Assembly (NCBI RefSeq): GCF_902859895.1
Contig: NZ_CADIKM010000044.1
Coordinates: 1-33,385 of the forward strand
Length of the DNA: 33,385 nucleotides
Direction of reading: 5' to 3'
From: Pararobbsia alpina
GTDB taxonomy: Bacteria > Pseudomonadota > Gammaproteobacteria > Burkholderiales > Burkholderiaceae
In this document: piece after piece, positions 24,607 to 33,199 of the stretch
Layout of the letters: every line of letters starts with the position of its first letter
Position numbering within the stretch: the stretch's first letter is position 1
The notes under the pieces: generated by a model
What the model was told of the DNA's origin: nothing
Databases searched by the model: none
What the model saw: only the letters and a program-made list of their open reading frames with translations
Position numbers and translations under genes: made by a program

Positions 24607-26144
24607 CGACCACACTCGACACCCAGTCCGCCGACAGCAATGTCGTGCTGTCGGCACACGACATCGTCAAGTCCTATGGCGGCGTGCACGCGCTGAAGGG
24701 CGTGAATTTCGACATCCGTCGAGGCAAGGTCACCACGCTGTTCGGCGAAAACGGCGCGGGCAAATCGACTTTGATGAAGATACTCGCGGGAGTGGAGAGG
24801 CCGACATCGGGACATATCGAACTCGATGGGCAGCGCGTCGCGTTTGCTTCGTCGAACGATGCGCGCAACCACGGCATCTCGATCATCCATCAGGAGTTGA
24901 GCCTTGCGCCCAACCTCAACGTGCGCGACAACATTTTCATGGGCCGCGAACTGCGCACTGCGACAGGCGTCGACTTCGCCGAAGAAGCGCGGCAGGCGCG
25001 GGCCCTGATGGCCGACCTCGAAGAGGAAATCGACCCGTTCGCGCTCCTCCAGGATTTGCGTCTCGGCCAGCAGCAGGTAGTCGAAATCGCGCGCGCTCTC
25101 TCCGTTCAGTCGCGCATCCTCATCATGGACGAGCCGACTTCGGCGCTGAGCGCTTCAGAGGTCGAGGTGCTGTTCAAAGTGATCCGCGACCTGACGAGCC
25201 GCGGCGTGTCGATCGTCTACATCTCGCATCATCTCGAAGAGGCCCTGCAGATCACCGACTACGCCGTGGTGTTGCGCGACGGCAGGATGACGGCGACGGC
25301 CGAAGCCACAGACATCGACCTTGCGTGGATCGTGCGCAACATGGTCGGAGAGAATTTCGACCTTGGCTCGCCACCGACAGACTACGCATTCGGCAACGTC
25401 GCGCTGTCCATCGAAGATGTCAGCGTTGCCGACGACTCCGGATCCGACTTGTCCGTGGTGGATCATCTGTCGCTCGACGTGCGCGCGGGCGAGATCGTGT
25501 GCATCTACGGCTTGATGGGAGCGGGGCGCACCGAACTGCTCGAGGCCGTCGCGGGCCGCTTCCCCACGAGCGGTGGAAGGGTCCTGCTCGAAGGCGAGGA
25601 CATTGCGTTGCTGAGCATCGCCGCGCGCATCACCAAGGGCCTCGTGCTGGTACCCGAGGATCGCCAGCGCGATGGCCTGGTTCAGACGATGAGCGTCGGC
25701 ACCAACCTGTCGCTTGCGAGCATCGGCACATTCGTCAGAGGCCTGCTGTTGTCCATTCCCCGCGAGCGTGCGCTCGTCGATCAGGCGATCCGCGACGTTC
25801 ACGTCAAGACGGCGGGCCCGGGCGCACCGATCGGTTCCTTGTCGGGCGGCAACCAGCAGAAAGTCGTCATCGGCAAGATGCTCGCTACCCACCCCAAAGT
25901 CATTCTGCTCGACGAGCCCAGTCGTGGCATCGACATCGGTGCCAAGGCCGAAGTCTTTCGGCTGCTCAGCGAGAGCGCGGCGCGAGGCCTTGCAGTCGTG
26001 TTCTCCACGTCGGAAGTGGGTGAATGCCTGAGCATCGCGCATCGGATCGTCGTCATGCGCCGGGGCAGAATTTCCGCAGAGTTCGGCACCGATGCCACCA
26101 AAGACCAGATCATGGCTGCCTCGGGCGAAGCCGTGGTGATCTGA
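24603..26144 (+). CDS. Sugar ABC importer ATP-binding protein with two ATPase domains
   Basis: Predicted 513-residue ribose/galactose-type ATPase (RbsA class), cytoplasmic. The first domain has Walker A GENGAGKST, signature-region LRLGQQQVVEIARAL and Walker B ILIMDEPTSAL. The second has the degenerate Walker A GLMGAGRTE, signature LSGGNQQKVVIGKML and Walker B VILLDEPSRGID, the asymmetric arrangement normal for this class. It is coupled to the DUF2291 gene upstream and followed by the permease 26 bp on. In Brucella the equivalent importer is part of the erythritol locus, so erythritol or a related tetritol is the likely cargo here. Confidence 0.93.
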   Translation: MTTTLDTQSADSNVVLSAHDIVKSYGGVHALKGVNFDIRRGKVTTLFGENGAGKSTLMKILAGVERPTSGHIELDGQRVAFASSNDARNHGISIIHQELSLAPNLNVRDNIFMGRELRTATGVDFAEEARQARALMADLEEEIDPFALLQDLRLGQQQVVEIARALSVQSRILIMDEPTSALSASEVEVLFKVIRDLTSRGVSIVYISHHLEEALQITDYAVVLRDGRMTATAEATDIDLAWIVRNMVGENFDLGSPPTDYAFGNVALSIEDVSVADDSGSDLSVVDHLSLDVRAGEIVCIYGLMGAGRTELLEAVAGRFPTSGGRVLLEGEDIALLSIAARITKGLVLVPEDRQRDGLVQTMSVGTNLSLASIGTFVRGLLLSIPRERALVDQAIRDVHVKTAGPGAPIGSLSGGNQQKVVIGKMLATHPKVILLDEPSRGIDIGAKAEVFRLLSESAARGLAVVFSTSEVGECLSIAHRIVVMRRGRISAEFGTDATKDQIMAASGEAVVI

Positions 26145-26170
26145 ATGTCGAAATGCATGGAGACTTGAAC

Positions 26171-27271
26171 ATGAACAACTCCGCCAAGACTTCCACATCG
26201 ACCCGCGTCGGCCGGTTCGGCGACGGTTTCGATATAGCCAAGGTGCTGCTCGAAGGGCGTGCATTCTTGGCGCTGATCGTGATTGTCGTCATATTTTCTT
26301 CTCTGTCACCGTATTACTTCGCGCTGGCAAACTTCCTTACGATGGCATCGCACGTGGCCATCTACGGCATCCTCGCGATCGGCATGCTGTTGGTGATCAT
26401 CAATGGTGGGATCGACCTGTCGGTCGGATCCACCCTCGGTCTGTCGGGTGTGGTCGCTGGCTTCTTCCTGCAGGGTGTGACGCTTAACCTGTTCGGCGCC
26501 GTGCTGTACCCGGCGGTCTGGGTCGTGGTGGTGCTGTGCTGTCTGCTTGGTGCCTTCATCGGTCTTGTCAACGGTGTGCTCATCGCACGATTCAAAGTGC
26601 CCGCCTTCGTTGCCACGCTTGGCGTGATGTACGTGGTGCGCGGATTTGCGCTGCTGCTGACTAACGGCCTGACGTACAACAACCTGGGCGGCCACGCGGA
26701 TCTAGGCAACGTCGGATTCGACTCGCTCGGCTTCGATCGACTGTTCGATGTCCCCGTTGGCGTCCTGATCCTGGCGGGCATTGCGCTGCTGGTCAGCCTC
26801 ATGCTCAACCGCACGTCGTTCGGCCGCTGGCTCTATGCATCCGGCGGCAACGAGCGCGCGGCGCAGCTCTCCGGCGTTCCGGTGAAGAGGGTAAAGATCA
26901 GCGTCTACATGCTCTCGGGCGTCTGTGCCGCAATCGCCGGGCTGATCCTGTCGTCGCAGCTCACGTCCGCTGGTCCGACGGCCGGCACGACCTACGAACT
27001 GACGGCCATTGCCGCAGTGGTCATCGGTGGCGCATCGCTGATGGGCGGCACCGGGAACATCCGCGGGACCCTGCTCGGGGCCTTCGTGATCGGTTTTTTG
27101 TCCGACGGTCTGGTGATCATCGGCATCTCTTCATACTGGCAGACGGTGTTCACAGGAGCGGTCATCGTGCTTGCGGTGTTGCTCAACGCCGTTCAGTACC
27201 GCCGCCGTGTCAAGCGCCCAGCGCCGACTGCCGGCCAACCCACTTCTCCGTTAGGCGGCGGCAAGGTTTGA
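26171..27271 (+). CDS. Sugar ABC importer permease (RbsC type)
   Basis: Predicted 366-residue inner-membrane permease of the ribose/xylose class with about 8-10 membrane segments. Marks: GILAIGMLLVIINGGIDLSV and GSTLGLSGVVA, FIGLVNGVLIARFKVPAFVA and TLGVMYVVRG, the coupling loop YASGGNERAAQLSGVPVKRV, and AIAAVVIGGASLMGGTGNIR. The start is taken at ATG 26171 with GGAGA just before; the longer open frame from 26024 overlaps the ATPase gene and is highly basic. The channel would be a homodimer. The binding protein follows 73 bp later with its own strong ribosome binding site. Confidence 0.93.
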   Translation: MNNSAKTSTSTRVGRFGDGFDIAKVLLEGRAFLALIVIVVIFSSLSPYYFALANFLTMASHVAIYGILAIGMLLVIINGGIDLSVGSTLGLSGVVAGFFLQGVTLNLFGAVLYPAVWVVVVLCCLLGAFIGLVNGVLIARFKVPAFVATLGVMYVVRGFALLLTNGLTYNNLGGHADLGNVGFDSLGFDRLFDVPVGVLILAGIALLVSLMLNRTSFGRWLYASGGNERAAQLSGVPVKRVKISVYMLSGVCAAIAGLILSSQLTSAGPTAGTTYELTAIAAVVIGGASLMGGTGNIRGTLLGAFVIGFLSDGLVIIGISSYWQTVFTGAVIVLAVLLNAVQYRRRVKRPAPTAGQPTSPLGGGKV

Positions 27272-27344
27272 GTCGCGCTATCGGCCCGTGAGAAGCATGC
27301 CGGACTTCGGCACCACTACTAACTGAAAAAAAAGGAGACTTACC

Positions 27345-28298
27345 ATGAAAACCAAGAAGAAAGCTTTGATACTTGCCGCCGTCGCCCTGGCTGCGCCCCT
27401 GTTTGCGGCACAAGCTCATGCAGCCGGCGGCCTTATGACCATCATCGTCAACGATCCCTCCAACCCCTACTGGCTCACCCAAGGCAACGTCGCCGCCGCC
27501 GAGGCGAAGAAGCTGGGCTACAGCGCCAACGTCACGGCTTCGAAAGGGGACACCAACACGGAAAGCCAGTTGATCGACACTGCGATCACCAACAAATCGG
27601 TCGCGATCATTCTCGATCCCGCGAATGCGAGCGGGTCCGTCGGTGCAGTAAAAAAGGCGGTGGCCGCCAATATTCCGGTTTTCCTCGTCAATGCCGAGAT
27701 CAACCAGGAGGGCCTCGCCAAGGCGCAGCTCGTTTCCAATAACGCGCAGGGTGCGGCGCTCGGTGCGCAGCAATGGGTGAAGGACGTCGGATCGAAGGGC
27801 ACCTATGTCGAACTGCTCGGCGCACCGTCCGACAACAATGCCGCCACGCGTTCCAATGGCTACACGTCAGTGCTGAGCCAGTACCCGGATCTGAAGAAAG
27901 TCGGATCGCAAGTGGCTAATTGGGACCGCACCCAGGGTTTCAAGGCGATGCAGAGCCTGCTGCAGGCACATCCCGACATCACTGGCGTGGTCAGCGGGAA
28001 CGACGAAATGGCGCTAGGCGCGATTGCGGCGCTCAAGCAGGTGGGCAAACTCGAGAACGTGAAAGTGAGTGGTTTCGACGGTTCGCCGACAGCGGTTGAT
28101 GCGGTTAAGGCCGGCGAGTTGCAGTACACGGTGCTGCAGCCTGTCGCCACGTTTTCCGCCAAGGCGGTGCAGCAGGCTGATGAATTCCTGAAGACCGGAA
28201 AGACGGGCGCCAAGAATGAGAAGCAGCTCTTCGACTGCGTCCTGATCACGAAGACCAACGTGGACCAGTACACCTCCGCTTTTACGCTTTCAAAGTGA
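27345..28298 (+). CDS. Periplasmic sugar-binding protein (RbsB type)
   Basis: Predicted 317-residue binding protein. The signal peptide MKTKKKALILAAVALAAPLF is followed by cleavage near AHA-AGG. The mature domain is typical of ribose/polyol binders: IIVNDPSNPYWLTQGNVAAA, DTNTESQLIDTAITNKSVAI, ILDPANASGSVGAVKKAV, GAPSDNNAATRSNGY, GVVSGNDEMALGAIAALKQ and VSGFDGSPTAVDAVKAGEL. Aspartate and asparagine residues in these blocks line the sugar pocket. A strong AAAAAGGAGACTT precedes it, fitting the high expression usual for binding proteins. It completes the importer and should decide specificity. Confidence 0.93.
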   Translation: MKTKKKALILAAVALAAPLFAAQAHAAGGLMTIIVNDPSNPYWLTQGNVAAAEAKKLGYSANVTASKGDTNTESQLIDTAITNKSVAIILDPANASGSVGAVKKAVAANIPVFLVNAEINQEGLAKAQLVSNNAQGAALGAQQWVKDVGSKGTYVELLGAPSDNNAATRSNGYTSVLSQYPDLKKVGSQVANWDRTQGFKAMQSLLQAHPDITGVVSGNDEMALGAIAALKQVGKLENVKVSGFDGSPTAVDAVKAGELQYTVLQPVATFSAKAVQQADEFLKTGKTGAKNEKQLFDCVLITKTNVDQYTSAFTLSK

Positions 28299-28434
28299 TG
28301 CTACGGCTCGTATCCACAGGATGCCCAACGACACCGGCGGGCACCTGTGGTTTTTCATCTGCGCGCTGAAGTCGCGCGAACCACGTTGGCGTGGAGCGCA
28401 GCAGCTCGAATTCGTGCATCCGATTGACGCGATC
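28299..28434 (+). other. 136-bp intercistronic region with a short hairpin
   Basis: Between the binding-protein and EryH genes. CCACG (28381-28385)/CGTGG (28390-28394) forms a stem with a 4-nt loop, and short GC-rich repeats precede it. The reading frame of the next gene is open through it but unlike its family. It may tune expression of the isomerase genes relative to the abundant binding protein. No promoter was recognised, and the ribosome binding site before 28435 is poor. Confidence 0.35.
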
Positions 28435-29196
28435 ATGACCCATTCACCTTTCTGGATCGGTACCAGCTGGAAGATGAACAAGACCCTGGCGGAGGCGCGC
28501 GCCTTTGCCCAAGGTCTGCTCGCCGCCGCCGCCGACTCACGGATTCAGCGCTTTGTGATTCCGCCCTTCACCGCGATCCGCGAGGTCAAGGCAATCCTTG
28601 CGGACACCACCGTGAAGGTCGGTGCGCAGAACATGCACTGGGCCGATCGTGGTGCCTGGACCGGTGAAATATCGCCGCCGATGCTGGCCGATTGCGCAAC
28701 GGACCTGGTCGAACTCGGCCACTCCGAGCGGCGCGAGCATTTTGGCGAAACCGATGCCACGGTAGGACTCAAGGTCGAGGCGGCGGTGCACCATGGGCTC
28801 ACGCCGCTGATCTGCATTGGCGAGACGCTTGCCGATCGCGAGGGCGGACGTGCCGCTGAAGCGCTGGCTGCCGAAGTACGCGGCGCGTTGGCTCGATTGA
28901 AGCCCGCACAGCACGCGGCTCCGATCCTATTCGCGTATGAGCCGGTTTGGGCCATCGGCGAGCACGGCATCCCGGCCAGCGCCGCCTACGCTGATGCGCG
29001 CCAGGCAGAAATCGTTGCAGTGGCGCAAGACATACTTGGCCGCCGCATACCGTGCCTGTACGGTGGCTCGGTCAACCTCGACAACTGCGCCGAACTCGCC
29101 GCCTGCACACATATTGACGGACTGTTCATTGGGCGCTCTGCCTGGGACGTTACTGGATATCTGGACATCCTGGACCGCGTCAGGGCAGTGCTCTGA
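28435..29196 (+). CDS. eryH: EryH-type L-erythrulose 1-phosphate isomerase (triosephosphate isomerase family)
   Basis: Predicted 253-residue TIM-family enzyme (TpiA2/EryH). In Brucella it turns L-erythrulose 1-phosphate into D-erythrulose 4-phosphate. Catalytic residues are visible: Lys13 in GTSWKMNK, His97 in [13 protein letters not shown] and Glu169 in [11 protein letters not shown], with the phosphate loop GGSVNLDNC and GLFIGRSAW. The classical GNWKMN of glycolytic TIM reads TSWKMN here, the variation seen in EryH proteins, and [18 protein letters not shown] is also of that type. ATG 28435 gives the family start; the upstream extension to 28321 does not fit. It is followed 41 bp later by the RpiB-like gene, as in the Brucella locus. 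Confidence 0.88.
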   Translation: MTHSPFWIGTSWKMNKTLAEARAFAQGLLAAAADSRIQRFVIPPFTAIREVKAILADTTVKVGAQNMHWADRGAWTGEISPPMLADCATDLVELGHSERREHFGETDATVGLKVEAAVHHGLTPLICIGETLADREGGRAAEALAAEVRGALARLKPAQHAAPILFAYEPVWAIGEHGIPASAAYADARQAEIVAVAQDILGRRIPCLYGGSVNLDNCAELAACTHIDGLFIGRSAWDVTGYLDILDRVRAVL

Positions 29197-29237
29197 TCCG
29201 GCCCGCACGCGAGGAGCCCAAACCTGAGGAGGTCATC

Positions 29238-29690
29238 ATGAAACTTGCAATTGCTGGAGATAGTGCAGGGGCGGCACTGGCCCATGTGCTGGCTGAATAC
29301 CTCAAGGATCGTTTCGAGGTTTTCCAGCTCTCGACCAACGAGTCGGACCCGACCGAGTTTTACGCCGATCTTTCCGACCGTGTGGCGTCGGGCGTGATAC
29401 GCGGCGATTACGACCGCGCTATCCTGGTCTGCGGCACAGGGATCGGCGTCAGCATTTCGGCCAACAAGGTTCCGGGAATCCGCGCTGCGTTGTGCCACGA
29501 CACCTATTCGGCGGAACGTGCGGCATTGTCCAACAATGCGCAGATTATCACGATGGGTTCGCGGGTGATCGGGCCCGAACTGGCCAAAACCATCGCCGAC
29601 GCCTTTCTCGCACAGACTTTCGACGAACACGGTCGGAGCTCGGGCAACGTCGCAGCCATCAACCAGGTTGATTCCAGACACCGTCGATAA
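29238..29690 (+). CDS. eryI: EryI-type D-erythrulose 4-phosphate isomerase (RpiB family)
   Basis: Predicted 150-residue RpiB/LacAB-family aldose-ketose isomerase, taken to convert D-erythrulose 4-phosphate to D-erythrose 4-phosphate, which enters the pentose phosphate pathway. Catalytic Cys65 lies in [15 protein letters not shown], His87 in [20 protein letters not shown], and the phosphate-binding MGSRVIG follows. Length is normal. A near-perfect GAGGAGGT stands before ATG 29238. RpiB proper would act on ribose 5-phosphate; the erythrulose role is from context with EryA, EryB, EryC and EryH and the Brucella precedent. Confidence 0.88.
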   Translation: MKLAIAGDSAGAALAHVLAEYLKDRFEVFQLSTNESDPTEFYADLSDRVASGVIRGDYDRAILVCGTGIGVSISANKVPGIRAALCHDTYSAERAALSNNAQIITMGSRVIGPELAKTIADAFLAQTFDEHGRSSGNVAAINQVDSRHRR

Positions 29691-29757
29691 GCATCGTTGA
29701 ATGCTTGGCGGCGTAGAGACACCATGTAGACCGCCGCGAGAATGAATCGGAGACACG

Positions 29758-31281
29758 ATGGAGACGTATTGTCTGGGCCTCGATAGTGGTTCGACGGCAA
29801 CCAAGGCCGTTATCTTCGACACCAAGGGTCGCACCGTGGCCGTGGGATCGCGGCGTGTGGAGCAGCGGCAGCCGCGTGCCCGTCATGTCGAACGCGACAT
29901 GGAAGAAACTTGGGCGGCGGCAAGCGGCGCCATTCGCGATGCGCTCGAACTCGGCAAGGTGTCCGCCAGCGCGATCGCAGCTGTCGGCGTAACCGGGCAC
30001 GGCGACGGGCTATATCTGGTTGACCGGCAGGGTGCTCCGCTTGGGCCCGGGATCCTGTCACTCGACAGCCGGGCCTTTGTTGTTCGTGATCAATGGCGCG
30101 AAGCGGCCCTCTTGCCAAAAGCGCTAGATTTGACCGGGCAGCAGCCGTATCCCTACGCCGCTGTCAGTCTGCTCAAATGGATTCAGGTCAACGAACCTGA
30201 GCGGTATGCGAAGATTGGTCATGTTCTGTTCTGCAAGGACTGGCTCCGATTCTGTCTGGCTGGCGTCCCTGCTACCGACCCAACAGAAGCCAGTTCGTCC
30301 TTTACCGATGTCCGGACGCAAAGATATAGCAGCGATGTACTCGAGCTATACGGCCTCGCGTCCATTGGGCATGCGCTACCGGACATCGTGCCGTCGACGT
30401 CGGTTGCCGGACGGGTCACTGCCCGAGCCGCCGCACAAACCGGTTTGAAGGAGGGCACGCCGGTCGCCTGCGGGTTGCACGATGTTACGGCCAGTGCCGT
30501 CGGCATGGGCAACACGGAGCCAGGTGTCCTGTCGATTACGGCGGGGACCTTCAGCATCAACGAGATCCTCTCCGATCATCCGCAACCGGATCCGCGCTGG
30601 TCGTGCCGCAATGGCACACGTGCCGGCCAGTGGATGAACATGTCGATTTCGCCAGCTTCGTCGAGCAACGTCGACTGGTTCATGCGCGAGTTTTTCGCGC
30701 ACGAAACGCGACAGGCTGAACAACGCAGATGCTCGCCATTCGACCTGATCGAAGACGAATTGCAGGCAGCATTCGCTGAGCCGAGTTCCGTCATGTTCCA
30801 TCCATTCCTGTTCGGATCGCCCTTCGAGCAGCCCGCGAGCGCTTCATTCTTCGGCATCCGTAGCTGGCACCATCGCGCCCATCTGGCCCGGGCGGTGCTC
30901 GAAGGCATGGTCTTCAATCACAGATACCACATCGAAGCACTGAACAGCGCCTTTCCCGCTCGGCGGGGGGGGCTGACCGGTGGAGGATCGTCGAGCCCCA
31001 TGCTCGCCCAGTTGTTCGCCGACATCGTTGGTATTCAGATTGATATTCCGGACAGTCAGGAGGCCAGTGCGCTCGGCGCGGCACTCTGTGCTGGCGTGAG
31101 CATAGGAGCATTCGACTCTCTGCCGGACGCATGCGCGCACGCATGCCACATCCAGCGTACGCACCGGCCGGACCTTGAGCATCAAGGCCGGCTCAACGAA
31201 GCGTATGCACTGTACGTACAGCTCATGTCAGGCATGAGTCCACTGTGGCCAGCGCTCGACCGCGCAGCCATCGTGCATTGA
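29758..31281 (+). CDS. Second FGGY-family polyol/sugar kinase, specificity unknown
   Basis: Predicted 507-residue kinase. FGGY marks: CLGLDSGSTATKAVIFD at the start, AVGVTGHGDGLYLVD, CKDWLRFCLAG, catalytic Asp242 in CGLHDVTASAVG, then TGGGSSSPMLAQLFADIVG and SQEASALGAALCAG near the end. It differs strongly from the EryA homologue in the same island (different N-terminus, PYAAVSLLKWI segment, and HPFLFGSPFEQPASASFFGI in the C-terminal half), so it is not a recent duplicate. GGAGA precedes ATG 29758. It follows the EryI gene by 67 bp and is followed 14 bp later by a GlpD-like dehydrogenase, forming a second kinase-dehydrogenase pair. Substrate could be another tetritol, a tetrulose, a pentitol or glycerol. 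Confidence 0.88.
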   Translation: METYCLGLDSGSTATKAVIFDTKGRTVAVGSRRVEQRQPRARHVERDMEETWAAASGAIRDALELGKVSASAIAAVGVTGHGDGLYLVDRQGAPLGPGILSLDSRAFVVRDQWREAALLPKALDLTGQQPYPYAAVSLLKWIQVNEPERYAKIGHVLFCKDWLRFCLAGVPATDPTEASSSFTDVRTQRYSSDVLELYGLASIGHALPDIVPSTSVAGRVTARAAAQTGLKEGTPVACGLHDVTASAVGMGNTEPGVLSITAGTFSINEILSDHPQPDPRWSCRNGTRAGQWMNMSISPASSSNVDWFMREFFAHETRQAEQRRCSPFDLIEDELQAAFAEPSSVMFHPFLFGSPFEQPASASFFGIRSWHHRAHLARAVLEGMVFNHRYHIEALNSAFPARRGGLTGGGSSSPMLAQLFADIVGIQIDIPDSQEASALGAALCAGVSIGAFDSLPDACAHACHIQRTHRPDLEHQGRLNEAYALYVQLMSGMSPLWPALDRAAIVH

Positions 31282-31295
31282 CAGCGAGACAGGCA

Positions 31296-33056
31296 ATGAC
31301 CGAACGATCGCGCACCTTCTTTCTCGACCGGCTCAAGCAACGGCGCCATGTCAGCGTGCTGATCATTGGTGGCGGAATCAATGGTGCAGGGCTGTTTCGC
31401 GACCTGTCGATGCAACAGGTCGACTGCCTGTTGATCGATAAGACAGACTTCGCGTCGGGTGCGAGTTCGGCGCCATCGAGGCTCATTCACGGCGGGCTGA
31501 AGTATCTTGAAACCGGCGAATTCCGGCTCGTTGCCGAATCCACGCTGGAGCGCAACCTGTTGCTGAAAAACGCGCCGCACTTTGTATTGCCACTTGAGAC
31601 GCTATTGCCGATTCATTCGTATTTCGGCGGTATCGTCGCGTCTGCGCTGCGCTTTTTTGGCGTCAAGTCGAAGCTTGCGGATCGCGGCGCGATCATTTCG
31701 ACACTCGGTTTGACGATCTACGATTTTCTCGGTCGTCATGACCGGACGATGCCACGACACCATGTCGCGCTCAGAGAACGTTCGCTTAGGAGTCTGCCGT
31801 TGCTCGATCCCGCCATCAAGGCAACCGCGACGTATTTCGACGCGCAGGTCACGCAGGCCGAACGACTGAACTACGAACTGGTTGCCGATGGACTCGCTGC
31901 GTGCGAGCAAGCAGCGGCGGCAAACTACGTCACGGTTGCCCGCGTGGAAGGCGACACGCTCTGGCTGCGGGATCTCGTGTCGGAGGAGTGCTTTCCTGTG
32001 ACGGCGGATCTCATCGTTAACGCCGGTGGCGCCTGGATCGATCACGTGAACCGGTCCCTCGGCATCGAGCGAAAGTACATTGGCGGAACGAAGGGATCGC
32101 ACCTGATCGTGACGCATCCCGAGCTGCATGTGCAACTGCGGGGCCGCATGGTGTACTTCGGCTCGAAGGATGGTCGAATCTGTCTGGTCTATCCTTTTAT
32201 GGACCGGTTGCTGATCGGCTCGACTGATATACGCGTCGACGATCCCGACCAGATTCGCTGTGAAGACAGTGAAGTCGACTACATGCTCGGCGTACTGCGT
32301 GAAATCTTTCCCCGCCTGGAACTGGATGCATCGAACATCACATATCGATACAGCGGCGTGCGGCCGCTGCCCTACTCCGATGCCACGAATCCGGGCGATG
32401 TAAGCCGCGATCACGCGGTGCATATCGATCATCTGCCCGATACGCCGGTTCCCGTGCTCTCGCTGGTGGGCGGCAAATGGACCACCTTCCGTGGATTCGC
32501 CGAATCCGTCGCCGACGACACGCTCAAGCACCTCGGGCGCTCGCGTAAGGTCAGCACTCGCAACGAAGCCATCGGCGGTGGCCGTGATTTCCCCCGCACC
32601 GCCGCCGACCGGGCCGCCTGGATCAACGAGCTAGCCGTGCGTTGTGACGCTCCGGTCGAACGGACGGAGACGTTGCTTTCGCGTTACGGTACAAGTGCAT
32701 CCGCAATCGCAGCGTTTTGCTCACCGGCGCGCGATGGCGTCCAGGACCACCCGCTCGAAAGCGAGCCGGGTTACACGGTGCGGGAAATTCAGTATCTATG
32801 TGTGCACGAAGCAGTGACGCATCTTGCGGATCTGCTTTTTCGCCGGACGACGATCGCAATCTCTGGCCGCTTGACCGATGCCGTGTTGGCGGAAACAGGG
32901 ACCATCGCTGCGCGAGCGTTGGGATGGGACTCGATCCGGACACGGCGGGAACTCGAGGCGGTCCGCGACATCGCCCGGAAACGCCATGGGATCGTACTTC
33001 GCGATCCAGTTTTTGCGTCTGCATCACAAAAACTGGGCAGCGATCTTAGGACATGA
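31296..33056 (+). CDS. Second GlpD-like FAD-dependent polyol-phosphate dehydrogenase
   Basis: Predicted 586-residue flavoprotein. The FAD motif is VLIIGGGINGAGLFRDLS, followed by SGASSAPSRLIHGGLKYLET, VNAGGAWIDHVN, KGSHLIVTHPEL, LIGSTDIRVDDP, YSGVRPLPYSD and VGGKWTTFRGFAES. A C-terminal helical domain of about 130 residues (VREIQYLCVHEAVTHLADLL) follows, as in full-length GlpD and unlike the shorter EryB homologue in this island. ATG 31296 is taken, as the extension to 31245 overlaps the kinase gene. It probably oxidises the phosphate made by the kinase encoded just upstream and passes electrons to quinone. Glycerol 3-phosphate is the default substrate of the family, but the context suggests another polyol phosphate. 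Confidence 0.9.
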   Translation: MTERSRTFFLDRLKQRRHVSVLIIGGGINGAGLFRDLSMQQVDCLLIDKTDFASGASSAPSRLIHGGLKYLETGEFRLVAESTLERNLLLKNAPHFVLPLETLLPIHSYFGGIVASALRFFGVKSKLADRGAIISTLGLTIYDFLGRHDRTMPRHHVALRERSLRSLPLLDPAIKATATYFDAQVTQAERLNYELVADGLAACEQAAAANYVTVARVEGDTLWLRDLVSEECFPVTADLIVNAGGAWIDHVNRSLGIERKYIGGTKGSHLIVTHPELHVQLRGRMVYFGSKDGRICLVYPFMDRLLIGSTDIRVDDPDQIRCEDSEVDYMLGVLREIFPRLELDASNITYRYSGVRPLPYSDATNPGDVSRDHAVHIDHLPDTPVPVLSLVGGKWTTFRGFAESVADDTLKHLGRSRKVSTRNEAIGGGRDFPRTAADRAAWINELAVRCDAPVERTETLLSRYGTSASAIAAFCSPARDGVQDHPLESEPGYTVREIQYLCVHEAVTHLADLLFRRTTIAISGRLTDAVLAETGTIAARALGWDSIRTRRELEAVRDIARKRHGIVLRDPVFASASQKLGSDLRT

Positions 33057-33096
33057 GCATGCCGCCGTCGACGTTGATTGTTGATCCCGATCGGCC
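33046..33096 (-). pseudogene. Possible C-terminal remnant of a short-chain dehydrogenase
   Basis: On the minus strand the residues GSTINVDGGMLMS end in TAA at 33046-33048. This is the usual last turn of short-chain dehydrogenases (SYVTG.T.NVDGG...S). The sequence before it no longer fits, so only about 15 residues survive. It overlaps the last codons of the plus-strand dehydrogenase gene. Short-chain polyol dehydrogenases often belong to polyol loci, so it may be what is left of one. The match is short and could be chance. Confidence 0.35.
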
Positions 33097-33199
33097 CCAT
33101 GTGTGCCTGACGAACAGATTCTTTTCCTTTGGACAACTTTCAAACGGGATGGCAAGCCGCTAATCCAACATCGAAATTAATCGCCACTAACGCGGGAAT

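Noticed and set aside
25155-26264. 369-codon minus-strand frame opposite the sugar ABC ATPase gene
   Set aside because: Antisense of a gene with all Walker and signature motifs; no recognisable domains in the translation.
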